Assembly: GCA_020049895.1 (NCBI GenBank)
Contig: JAGVLE010000035.1
Span: 1 to 64,000, forward strand
Origin: Alphaproteobacteria bacterium
Lineage (GTDB): Bacteria; Pseudomonadota; Alphaproteobacteria; UBA9655
Length of the DNA stretch: 64,000 nt
Direction of reading: 5' to 3'
Position numbers and translations under genes: made by a program. Each line of letters opens with the position of its first letter. Position 1 is the stretch's first letter. The notes beneath the pieces are model-generated. The model was given only the letters and a program-made list of their open reading frames with translations. It was not told the DNA's origin and ran no database searches. This document shows, in pieces, positions 56,344 through 63,807 of the stretch.

Positions 56344-56757
56344 ATGCATCAAGGATTCTATTATCTTGCCAGTCCCTATCATGGGACAGACGAACAGCAG
56401 GCCGTGCGAACAGAGCTTTCTTTCATAGCAGCTAGCGAATGCCTTCGACAAGGCGTCTATATATTTACCCCTCTCATTTATGTGAATAACGTAGCAGATC
56501 GACTCAACTTGACAATAGAGCAGAGAAAAGAAAGGGTTATGCCCTACCTTTTAGAATTTCTCAGGAGAGCAGAAGGATTATTATTGTTAACAGCAGAAGG
56601 GTGGAAGACATCCTGGGGCATCAAACAGGAATTATTGTTTTGTTTAAAGCATCACATTCCTGTCTTTCAAATCACCCCAGAACAGCTTTATGAGCCGGTC
56701 GCACCACGTTTAAAAACTCCCTTATCCCAACAGGAACTTGAAGACCTTGTAGGATAA
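56344..56757 (+). CDS. DUF1937-family protein (nucleoside deoxyribosyltransferase-like)
   Basis: The 137-residue protein shows the DUF1937 pattern: GFYYLASPYHGTDEQQAVRT at the start, GVYIFTPLIYVNNVADRL, then RRAEGLLLLTAEGWKTSWGIKQELLFC. The fold is related to nucleoside 2-deoxyribosyltransferases, with the (Y)LASPY nucleotide-binding strand and W-x-x-S-x-G-x-x-x-E, where Glu is the usual nucleophile position. Substrate unknown. It starts 22 bases after the methyltransferase, preceded by AGAGGAA, and is probably co-transcribed. Confidence 0.7.
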   Translation: MHQGFYYLASPYHGTDEQQAVRTELSFIAASECLRQGVYIFTPLIYVNNVADRLNLTIEQRKERVMPYLLEFLRRAEGLLLLTAEGWKTSWGIKQELLFCLKHHIPVFQITPEQLYEPVAPRLKTPLSQQELEDLVG

Positions 56758-57060
56758 GAATGGAAGTGAGGGAAAAGTCTTTGTAGAAGAGGATCACTAT
56801 ACCAATAGCTTTTTTGTAAATTGAAAGAGAGCCATATTCATTCCTAAGATTGGTTTCTAACTCTCTTCACATGCTCCAAAATCTCTTTTGCTACTTGTGT
56901 TGCTGGCAGATGGGTATAGTATGTTCATTTACTAAAATCAATAGCTTTCTAAAGAGAAAAAATAGCTGAAGAGCACATTGCTGGACATCCCAAATCCTTC
57001 TATAATTAGGGGAACAAATTCAGCAATAATTAACCCTCCCCGAGAGCCAAATACCATACC
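56758..57060. other. intergenic stretch, no accepted gene
   Basis: About 300 bases, A/T-rich, separating DUF1937 from the APH-like gene. A minus-strand frame (56938-57135) overlapping the next gene contains SRGGLIIAEFVPLII, faintly like the end of a bacterial haem peroxidase, but it is too short and uncertain to annotate. Confidence 0.4.
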
Positions 57061-57819
57061 ATGAGACAAGATCAGATTGTACGTATAGGCCATAAAGTTC
57101 ATCGCCCCATAGGACCATGGACACCTCAGGTGCATCTCTTTCTTCAGTATTTACGAAAGAAAGGTTTTCTACAGACTCCAGAGGTTTTTGGCTTTGACAA
57201 GAAGGGGCGAGAGGTCCTTAGTTTTTTAGAAGGAGAAGTCTATAATGATCCCCTGGCTGAAGTGGTTCGATCAACAGAAGTCCTTGTGTCTACCGCTCAA
57301 TTATTACGAAATTACCATGATGCCACTCAAGGGTTTTTGCAGGAGAAAACATTTAATAAAAAAGGGTGGCAGTTTGATGCGCGAGAGCCCATGGAAGTCA
57401 TTTGTCATGCAGATTTTGCTCCTTATAACATTGTTTTAAAAGAAGATAAGGCTGTTGGAATTATTGATTTTGATACAAGTCATCCGGGTTCTCGTTTGTG
57501 GGATATTTCCTACGCTCTCTATCGCTGGGCGCCTCTTATGAATCCTGGTAACCCAGATAGATGGGGTGCCCTTGATGATCAAATCAAAAGAGCAAAACTA
57601 TTTTGTGATGCGTATGGCCTTGCTAAAGATCAAAGACAGAGCTTGGGAGAGATGATAGTTAAACGCCTGGAAGTTTTGGTAGATTTTATGATAACCCAAG
57701 CCCAACAGGGACATGAGGGTTACCAGTCAAATCTTGAGGCAGGGCATCATTTTTTATATCTTGCTGATCTTGAATATATAAAGGACCATAAACTGGAAAT
57801 TACCAGAAGATTCATATAG
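57061..57819 (+). CDS. APH/choline-kinase-fold phosphotransferase
   Basis: The 252-residue protein is an aminoglycoside-phosphotransferase-family kinase: catalytic loop ICHADFAPYNIVLKEDKAVG (His-x-Asp-x5-Asn) and metal site GIIDFDTSHPGSRLWDISYALYRW. The N-terminal lobe is short, with no clear nucleotide-binding lysine beyond RIGHKVHRP. Members phosphorylate small molecules such as antibiotics, choline, amino sugars or homoserine; the actual substrate cannot be read from sequence. It is followed 23 bases later by the FosA-like gene, suggesting co-transcription and perhaps a protective role. No good ribosome site. Confidence 0.8.
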   Translation: MRQDQIVRIGHKVHRPIGPWTPQVHLFLQYLRKKGFLQTPEVFGFDKKGREVLSFLEGEVYNDPLAEVVRSTEVLVSTAQLLRNYHDATQGFLQEKTFNKKGWQFDAREPMEVICHADFAPYNIVLKEDKAVGIIDFDTSHPGSRLWDISYALYRWAPLMNPGNPDRWGALDDQIKRAKLFCDAYGLAKDQRQSLGEMIVKRLEVLVDFMITQAQQGHEGYQSNLEAGHHFLYLADLEYIKDHKLEITRRFI

Positions 57820-57842
57820 TCATTTCTGATAGCTGAGGCCCC

Positions 57843-58277
57843 ATGATTACAGGCATTAATCATATCAATTTTGCAGTGAGTGATATCTCTCGGTCATTTG
57901 CATTTTACAAAGAGATACTGGGGTTTACCCCATTGTGTAAATCTGAAGGCAGTGCGTATTTGTTAGCAGGAAATCCAGAAACACCTGGATGCCTTTGGGT
58001 ATCGCTGGACCTCGATCGACAGAGTCTTAGAAAACCGTCTCCTTGCAATTCTCACGTTGCATTTTCAGTGACACCCGAAGATTTCCCTGTACTTTCGGAA
58101 AGGATCCTTTCCTCTGGTACTACCGTTTTTAAGGAAAACACCTCACCCGGTTCCTCCCTTTATTTCCTGGACCCAGATGGCCACAAACTCGAAATCCATG
58201 TTGGATCATGGCAATCGCGCCTTGCAGGCAAAAAAGAAAATCCAGGAAATTGGAAGAACGTAGAGTGGTTCGTGTAG
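57843..58277 (+). CDS. FosA-like metalloenzyme of the VOC superfamily
   Basis: The 144-residue protein is close to FosA, the Mn/K-dependent glutathione transferase that opens the epoxide of fosfomycin: GINHINFAVSDISRSFAFYKEIL, SHVAFSV and the C-terminal SLYFLDPDGHKLEIHVG with WQSRLA. The three metal ligands are in place as His7, His71 and Glu117, with the same 46-residue spacing between the last two as in FosA. VOC proteins are functionally diverse, so fosfomycin activity is probable but not proven. Note that amgK-murU at 32 kb gives an independent way round the fosfomycin target. Convergent with the hydrolase gene. Confidence 0.8.
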   Translation: MITGINHINFAVSDISRSFAFYKEILGFTPLCKSEGSAYLLAGNPETPGCLWVSLDLDRQSLRKPSPCNSHVAFSVTPEDFPVLSERILSSGTTVFKENTSPGSSLYFLDPDGHKLEIHVGSWQSRLAGKKENPGNWKNVEWFV

Positions 58278-58304
58278 AAGTCTACAGCAGTGCGTTTAAT
58301 CTCC

Positions 58305-59261
58305 CTAAAATGAGGAACCTTCTTGTAAAAAATCTCGTATCGTTTCAAACAATTGGTTTGGTTGTTCGATAAAGGGGAAATGGCCACAATTCTGTAAGGG
58401 CACAATTTCCGCGGAAGGCATACTCTTTTTAATGTCTTGCACTGTAGAGGCAGGGACAGCATCCTGATTCCCGCAAATAACGAGCGTTGGAACTTTTAGG
58501 CGAAGCAAAGCAGAAAATAAAGTAAACTTGGGAATCATAACAGAATATGTAAGCATACCCATCAAAACCTTATGACCACTAATGGCTGATTCTCGGGTCA
58601 TATCCAACGTTAAATAGCGCGTCTTATGCGGATCTGCAAAATATACAGAAAACAAGTTTCTATACACTTCTTGTATCTCCTGAGCCTTTAGCTTTTCAAA
58701 TTCTTTTGGATCGAAAAAAGAAGCAATTTTAGGCTTAATGGGCTCTAGTTTTTTATTCAGCTCTCCCTCAAATTCTTGCCACCCTTTGTAATCAGCAGGT
58801 GCGGGATTCAGGAGTATCAGCTTTGAAACATGCTGAGGATAGTGCAGAGCATACGGTATGCAGAGAAGTGCTCCCCAAGAGTGCCCCATGAGAATAACTT
58901 TATCGATGCCAAGCGCACCTCTCACATCTTCCAAATCTTTCGTAAATTGTTCGATCGTCACGTATTGTTGGTCAAGAACAGCATCCAAGGATTTTCCTGA
59001 TCCGCGTTGGTCATAAAAAATGAGCTCATGATCTTTTGCAAGCTCAAGCATCTGTGGAAGCAAGTACGTATGATCCAATCCTGGCCCCCCATGCACAACC
59101 AAAATTGGCTCTCCTGAGCCGATTCTTTTATAAAAGAGCTTTCCCTGATCAACTCTCGCATACCCTGAGATGTCAGTTGGGAGATACTGGTCACTCGCAC
59201 ATCCTACAAGAAATATCACAGCTGCCACACAGAAGAAGAGAGATTTGAGAGTTTGCATCAT
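58305..59261 (-). CDS. alpha/beta-hydrolase lipoprotein, prolyl-aminopeptidase-like (S33)
   Basis: The 318-residue protein has a lipoprotein signal (LKSLFFCVAAVIFLVGCAS, Cys21) and an alpha/beta-hydrolase domain of the proline-iminopeptidase type: ILVVHGGPGLDHTYLLP (oxyanion HGGPG), IFYDQRGSGKS, nucleophile elbow VILMGHSWGALLCIP (Ser128), LVICGNQDAVPAST (Asp) and NCGHFPFIEQP (His), so the triad is complete. A lipid-anchored member would act in the periplasm or outer membrane on peptides or esters. Single gene, convergent with the FosA-like gene. Confidence 0.85.
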   Translation of the reverse strand: MMQTLKSLFFCVAAVIFLVGCASDQYLPTDISGYARVDQGKLFYKRIGSGEPILVVHGGPGLDHTYLLPQMLELAKDHELIFYDQRGSGKSLDAVLDQQYVTIEQFTKDLEDVRGALGIDKVILMGHSWGALLCIPYALHYPQHVSKLILLNPAPADYKGWQEFEGELNKKLEPIKPKIASFFDPKEFEKLKAQEIQEVYRNLFSVYFADPHKTRYLTLDMTRESAISGHKVLMGMLTYSVMIPKFTLFSALLRLKVPTLVICGNQDAVPASTVQDIKKSMPSAEIVPLQNCGHFPFIEQPNQLFETIRDFLQEGSSF

Positions 59262-59370
59262 ATTGATTGTCTCCTAGGATTTTCTACTTACTTAACCTCG
59301 ATAAACTTCATAATCTCACGATATTAACGATCACAAGATTACACTTCACCATCAGGCTATTTTTATTTTC

Positions 59371-59787
59371 TTATCCTCTATACAAGGAAAACCGTTTTGT
59401 GAGTTGGCTAACAAGGTCCCATGGCCCAAAGAGGACAGCTCCGTAATAGACAAGTTGGTCTTCATGCGTACTGTGAGTTCTCTCTAGCTGTTCCAAATAA
59501 GTACCACCCGTCATCGTGTTAAGGAACACGCCGTAGTGGAGAGCATTCTCTCTGGCTGCATGAACGGCTTTTCGAATTTCATTTGATTTTCCTTGTAAGA
59601 TAATAAAGGGAATTTGAGAAATATGTGGATAAATATGTGCATCCTTATCCTGATAATCATCAAGTTGCAGGGACTCTTTTCCCACGGATGCTCCTAATCC
59701 AACAGTCATGTGAGCAATGGCATTCATGGCCACGCCCACCTCTATTTCTTTATTCACTAAAGCGACTAATTTATTTTCAAACATCAT
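59371..59787 (-). CDS. DUF2000-family protein
   Basis: The protein, 138 residues from the Met at 59787, fits DUF2000 (PF09391): FENKLVALVNKEIEVGVAMNAIAHMTVGLGA at the start, IPFIILQGKSNEIRKAV and YGVFLNTMTGGTYLEQLE in the second half. The track frame begins 12 codons earlier; the family usually starts at M(M)FENK. DUF2000 has a peptidyl-tRNA-hydrolase-II-like fold but no proven function; it often lies near other small-molecule enzymes. Stand-alone. Confidence 0.72.
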   Translation of the reverse strand: MMFENKLVALVNKEIEVGVAMNAIAHMTVGLGASVGKESLQLDDYQDKDAHIYPHISQIPFIILQGKSNEIRKAVHAARENALHYGVFLNTMTGGTYLEQLERTHSTHEDQLVYYGAVLFGPWDLVSQLTKRFSLYRG

Positions 59788-59865
59788 ATTTTTCTCTATT
59801 GTTTCCTGTCCGTATCTTGTCATTTCGTTATATGGTCATAATGAACCTTGATTTCTTTCATTGCA

Positions 59866-60152
59866 TTAACTCATCCCTACATCATATCCCACCTTCAGGG
59901 TCTTTCCCTTTACTTTACATTTTGTAAGTTGAAACCCAGACAATTCTCCCACCTTTTTGACTAAATGGATAGGAATTTCAAGATCAGCTACTCGAAGGAC
60001 TCCTTGATCAGAAGGTTGCCCCCCTCCTTGAGGATGAAAAATCGTACGATCTAAGAGAATAAAAAAACCAACTTCATTTTGTCCTGCTCCCACAAGTCGG
60101 GCTGTGTCCTGAAATTTGTAAAAGTGTCTTCTAAATAAGAGAGATGAGTCAT
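59866..60152 (-). pseudogene. frameshifted, truncated AlaX-type editing protein
   Basis: The minus strand encodes the N-terminal third of an alanyl-tRNA editing (AlaX) protein, including ILLDRTIFHPQGGGQPSDQG, the most conserved block of the family. The open frame begins internally; the expected N-terminus MTHLSYLEDTF starts at 60152 behind GAGGTTACG, but is joined to KFQDTARLVGAGQNE only if one base is added in the T-run of CACTTTTACA, so a single-base deletion has broken it. The frame then stops after KVGYDVGMS, before the zinc-binding HxxxH and CxxxH parts. A complete AlaX-like gene lies 2.3 kb to the right, so this is probably the dead remnant of an earlier copy. Confidence 0.7.
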
Positions 60153-60319
60153 CGTAACCTCGCTAAAAGAGAGATCATCATACGCGCTTTTTTGCCAGAA
60201 GGAAATTAGGGTTTTTTCAGTTCTGAATTTGTGTTGATTTTAGAGAGTTAATCGCAGACAATCTACGTTTGAGGAGTGTAACAGAACCTCATTGGATAAG
60301 TATTCTAGGGTCAGTTCAG

Positions 60320-60787
60320 ATGCACAGTCAAAACCAAATCCATGTTCTTTCGCGAGCCGTGATTATTGATCAGGATCACATTTTGGTGTGCAAAACGGCT
60401 GACCTTCCCCTCAATTTTTATTTTCTCCCAGGGGGCCATGTCGAGCAGGGGGAAAGTGTTGAAGTTGCAGTTCAACGAGAACTTCTTGAGGAAGCCGGAG
60501 CTTCCTCTACCTTGAAAAGATTTTTGGGTTGTCTGGAATATAGCTTTGAGCCTGGCCATAACAACATTTGCCATAATCATGAATATAATTTCTTTTTTGA
60601 AGCAGAATCTGAGGACTTGAAGATAAGCCTACCACTGGCTCAGTTAGAAAAGCATATAGAGCTGATATGGATGCCTTTGCAAGAACTTGACTCAATAGAT
60701 TTCCGTCCAGAACCTTTGAAAACCCTTCTTCCTATGTGGCTGGAATCTCCTCGAAATAATGCATTTCAAAGTGCTATGACCCTTTAA
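60320..60787 (+). CDS. Nudix hydrolase
   Basis: The protein, about 155 residues from the Met at 60320 (the track's TTG start 17 codons earlier has a possible GAGGAG inside its own reading frame and is less likely), has a complete Nudix box: GGHVEQGESVEVAVQRELLEEAG, that is G-x5-E-x7-R-E-x2-E-E-x-G. Flanking FYFLPGGH and the preceding ILVCKTADLP are typical. Such enzymes hydrolyse nucleoside diphosphates linked to other groups; substrate not predictable. It heads a rightward run of four closely spaced genes to 63.1 kb. Confidence 0.85.
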   Translation: MHSQNQIHVLSRAVIIDQDHILVCKTADLPLNFYFLPGGHVEQGESVEVAVQRELLEEAGASSTLKRFLGCLEYSFEPGHNNICHNHEYNFFFEAESEDLKISLPLAQLEKHIELIWMPLQELDSIDFRPEPLKTLLPMWLESPRNNAFQSAMTL

Positions 60788-60804
60788 CTTCGAAGGAATA
60801 AAAA

Positions 60805-61494
60805 ATGAAAACAATCGGCTTGCTTGGGGGAACAGGATGGACGTCAACCATTACCTATTACACAAAACTTAATCAGCTCGTGAACGCGCGATTGGGAGGC
60901 TATCACAGCGCCAAGATCTTGCTGAAAAGCGTCGATTATCATGACATCATGAATCATTATGGGCAAAACCATGAAGCCATCGAGGATACCCTTTGCACAG
61001 AGCTCTTGGACCTTATTTCCATGGATCCAGATTGTTTTCTTATCTGCTGCAATAGTTTGCATAAATACTATGACATGATTAAAGGGCACCTCTATTCGGA
61101 TATCCCTATTTTTCATGCCGTTGAGCTTGTGGCAGAACATCTAAAAGCGCAGCAGTATAAAAAAATCCTTCTTTTAGCGACCCCCTTTACTCTGGAAGAT
61201 GGCTTTTTTGCGAAGATTCTTGAAGAGCATGGACTTCAGGTTGTCATTCCTATCGCTGAAGACCGGATAAAGATTGGGACTATTCTCGACGACCTACTGA
61301 ATAACACTCTTAAGGAAGATGCAAAAACGTATTTCAAAGATCTTATTGCCTCACACACGGATATTGATGCTGTTGTTCTGGGATGTACAGAATTTCCGCT
61401 CATCATTGATGAAAACATGTCTTCTGTGCCCCTTGTTGATCCTGTAGATCTTCAAGTCCAAGCAGCTGTTGAGTATGCATTGGGGGAAGCTTAA
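60805..61494 (+). CDS. aspartate/glutamate racemase family protein
   Basis: The 229-residue protein begins MKTIGLLGGTGWTSTITYY and has the two catalytic cysteines of cofactor-free Asp/Glu racemases: CCNSLHKYYD near residue 81 and VVLGCTEFPLII near residue 190. The first site reads ICCNS-H rather than the usual ACNTAH, a small deviation. Family members interconvert L- and D-aspartate or glutamate, or act on hydantoins and maleate. It starts 18 bases after the Nudix gene with GAAGGAA ahead, and its stop overlaps the next start (TAATG). Confidence 0.85.
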   Translation: MKTIGLLGGTGWTSTITYYTKLNQLVNARLGGYHSAKILLKSVDYHDIMNHYGQNHEAIEDTLCTELLDLISMDPDCFLICCNSLHKYYDMIKGHLYSDIPIFHAVELVAEHLKAQQYKKILLLATPFTLEDGFFAKILEEHGLQVVIPIAEDRIKIGTILDDLLNNTLKEDAKTYFKDLIASHTDIDAVVLGCTEFPLIIDENMSSVPLVDPVDLQVQAAVEYALGEA

Positions 61495-62441
61495 TGCCTG
61501 AGATAAAACACATAGAAGTCGTTCCTTATAATCCCACTTGGCCACAGATGTTTGAGGAAGAAGCAGTACGTATTAAGCAGGCGCTAGGAGAGAACTGTTT
61601 AGAGGTTCACCCTATTGGCTCAACGGCTGTTCCAGGACTGAGGGCCAAACCTATTATTGATTTGCTGCCTGTTGTCTCTGACATACAAAAGGTAGATCAA
61701 GCGGCCTCCGCTATGAAAGCATTGGGATACGAGGCCAAAGGAGAAAACGGCATCCTTTTTCGACGTTTTTTCCAAAAGGGCGGAAAAAGACGAACGCATA
61801 ATGTTCATGTCTTTGAAGAAGGCAGTCCTGAAATTGAGAAGCATCTTATTTTCCGAGATTGGATGCGCTCTCATGAGAAGAATCGTGAAGAGTACGCCCA
61901 GTTAAAGCAACGTTTAGCTGAACAATTTCCTGATGATATTATGGGTTACAGTGTCGGAAAAAATATGTTTATTAAAGACATTCTGCGAGAGACTGGAGAT
62001 GAGGGTTTGACGATCGTACTGTGCCTTCTTGATGAAGAATGGACGGCTGCCAAGGCCATGCGGCAAAAATATTTCTTTGATAAAGTACCTGTGGAAGATC
62101 CCCATCAGTGGACGTTTGACAATCCGGATCATAGGCATCTTGTCCTGTATCAAGGTCCCGACATTGTAGGATACGCTCACATTCAATTGTGGCCCGATCA
62201 GAGAGCAGCCCTGCGGATTATCGTCATAGATGAGCCATTTCGCAATCATGATCTGGGGGCTTATTTTTTAGCGAAATGTGAAAAGTGGCTAAAACAACAA
62301 GGTTATCAAATCTTCCAGACAGAAGCCTCTCCTGATGCGTTACCCTTTTTTGAAAAGCATGGCTATAATCCCATGCCCTTTAATGACTCCGATGGGTATG
62401 AAAACGACTGTCGAAATACGCCTGTGGGAAAGAGGTTATAA
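61494..62441 (+). CDS. GrpB-GNAT fusion protein
   Basis: The 315-residue protein joins two domains. Residues 1-165 are a GrpB/UPF0157 domain, a nucleotidyltransferase fold: VVPYNPTWPQMFEEE, VHPIGSTAVPGLRAKPIIDLLP and HNVHVFEEGSPE. Residues 180-315 are a GNAT acetyltransferase with the loop VIDEPFRNHDLGAYFLAKCEKWL and FFEKHGYNPMP. The acetyl-CoA loop reads R-N-H-D-L-G, a degenerate but acceptable form. GrpB has no proven role, and GrpB-CoaE or GrpB-GNAT fusions are known; here the two are clearly one frame. TAATG overlap with the racemase gene, nine bases to the AlaX gene. Confidence 0.82.
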   Translation: MPEIKHIEVVPYNPTWPQMFEEEAVRIKQALGENCLEVHPIGSTAVPGLRAKPIIDLLPVVSDIQKVDQAASAMKALGYEAKGENGILFRRFFQKGGKRRTHNVHVFEEGSPEIEKHLIFRDWMRSHEKNREEYAQLKQRLAEQFPDDIMGYSVGKNMFIKDILRETGDEGLTIVLCLLDEEWTAAKAMRQKYFFDKVPVEDPHQWTFDNPDHRHLVLYQGPDIVGYAHIQLWPDQRAALRIIVIDEPFRNHDLGAYFLAKCEKWLKQQGYQIFQTEASPDALPFFEKHGYNPMPFNDSDGYENDCRNTPVGKRL

Positions 62442-62449
62442 AAAACAAA

Positions 62450-63103
62450 ATGCGTAAAGTCTTTTGGGATAATCCTTACCAGACGTCTTTAGAGACCACC
62501 ATTACTGCTATTGAGGGCAATCGAGTCTTACTTGCGGAAACCATTGCGTTTTCTTTTTCGGGCGGACAAGAGAGCGACAAAGCGACCTTGAATGGTCTGT
62601 CCATTCTGCATTCTGAGATAGAAGGCAATCTGATCTATTATACCCTTTCCGACAATCATCGTTTTTGCATTGGTGACAAGGTAACTCTTGAGATTGATTG
62701 GGCACGTCGCTATCGCCTTATGCGACTCCATTTCGCTGCTGAACTGGTCCTGGAGATCATTACACAACACTGGGGCCTTGAAAAAATAGGAGCGCATATT
62801 GCCGAAGACAAAGCCCGCATTGATTTTGTGTTGGATCGTAATATCTCCACTCTCTTTGAAGACGTTCTTGTGAGTTATAGCACAATTATTGAAAAGGATC
62901 TGCCGATCCACACAGGCTTTTCTGATGAGGCCACCCAGCGACGGTTTTGGAAAATTGATGGCTTTGCCGAGGTCCCTTGCGGCGGGACTCATGTTAAATC
63001 TACAGGCGAAGTAGGTCACGTCATTTTCAAGCGCAAAAATATTGGTGGCGGTAAGGAGAGGATTGAAATTATGTTGACTGAGGGAGGAATAGGGGCTATT
63101 TGA
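62450..63103 (+). CDS. alaX: AlaX-type alanyl-tRNA editing protein with altered zinc site
   Basis: The 217-residue protein is a free-standing homologue of the editing domain of alanyl-tRNA synthetase, which hydrolyses mischarged Ser- or Gly-tRNA-Ala: FWDNPYQTSLETTITAIEG, FSFSGGQESDKATLNG, MRLHFAAELVLEII and EVPCGGTHVKSTGEVGHV. Zinc is normally held by HxxxH and CxxxH. The second pair is intact (Cys177, His181), but the first reads His94-F-A-A-Glu98, so one His is Glu; the GGGQ loop is also FSGGQ. It may be a variant-substrate editor or inactive. It ends eight bases inside the converging VanX-like gene. Confidence 0.82.
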   Translation: MRKVFWDNPYQTSLETTITAIEGNRVLLAETIAFSFSGGQESDKATLNGLSILHSEIEGNLIYYTLSDNHRFCIGDKVTLEIDWARRYRLMRLHFAAELVLEIITQHWGLEKIGAHIAEDKARIDFVLDRNISTLFEDVLVSYSTIIEKDLPIHTGFSDEATQRRFWKIDGFAEVPCGGTHVKSTGEVGHVIFKRKNIGGGKERIEIMLTEGGIGAI

Positions 63104-63779
63104 CACTCCCATAAAGGGCATGGGGATGGGTTGTGTGATAAGCCCAGTAACGATCTCCATAAGACCAATGCCAGTATTCTGTGGGATAATTGATAAATCC
63201 AACAGATGAGAGAGCTCGAGCCATTATTTTGCGGTGCTCTTGGGCTTCCCCAGAAATAAGATGTGAATCCGTTTGAGAGAGAGAGCCATCCCTATCTTCC
63301 ATCCAATCCTTGACCAGAATTCCCATATCAACAGCCTTCCCTGTTATGTCGACAAGATAAACGTCAACTGCGCCACCAGTTGAATGGGCAGGAATATTAG
63401 GAGATCCATCTTTATTAATGAGGGGGGACACAAGTTTTGTTGTTTCGTCAAAAATGTTGTCTGTAGACCATTCAGGATGTAATTTTTGGATTTCAGAAAA
63501 GTGAGTGTCAAAAAGGTAGCTCTGCAGCTCCAAACTTCTATATCCTTCATAAAGGCAAAGCCTTAACCCTTTGGGAAGAAGGGCTTGGGCCTCACAAAGT
63601 GAGGCATAAACCGTCTGTCGCATCTTCGTATAATCTTTGTTATCAGGAATTTCAGGCGAAGGACCATAGGCAATATCTGTTTGAGTCTTGAGCTCCACCA
63701 AAGGCTCGTCATTTTCAACAATAGGAATTGCGAGAACTCGAGGATCTACAATAGAAATAATAGAAGTTGGGGCTGACAC
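63096..63779 (-). CDS. VanX/DdpX-like D-Ala-D-Ala dipeptidase
   Basis: The 227-residue protein belongs to the M15D zinc dipeptidases: substrate region LCLYEGYRSLELQ (Arg81), zinc ligands in AHSTGGAVDVYL (His132, Asp139) and EYWHWSYGD (catalytic Glu201, His204). This spacing matches VanX (His116, Asp123, Glu181, His184). Members cleave D-Ala-D-Ala for resistance (VanX) or for peptidoglycan turnover (DdpX); no VanH/VanA-type ligase is present, so turnover or scavenging is more likely. The GTG start at 63779 is only 28 bases from the transposase ATG, so the insertion lies right at its 5' end and may have displaced its promoter. A more internal start cannot be excluded. Confidence 0.85.
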   Translation of the reverse strand: MSAPTSIISIVDPRVLAIPIVENDEPLVELKTQTDIAYGPSPEIPDNKDYTKMRQTVYASLCEAQALLPKGLRLCLYEGYRSLELQSYLFDTHFSEIQKLHPEWSTDNIFDETTKLVSPLINKDGSPNIPAHSTGGAVDVYLVDITGKAVDMGILVKDWMEDRDGSLSQTDSHLISGEAQEHRKIMARALSSVGFINYPTEYWHWSYGDRYWAYHTTHPHALYGSVK

Positions 63780-63807
63780 CTGACTTTTAAAAAGTTAGGA
63801 CGTTAAG

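Noticed and set aside
56938-57135. Minus-strand frame faintly like a haem-peroxidase end (SRGGLIIAEFVPLII)
   Set aside because: It is short, overlaps the APH-like gene start and matches only loosely; probably chance.
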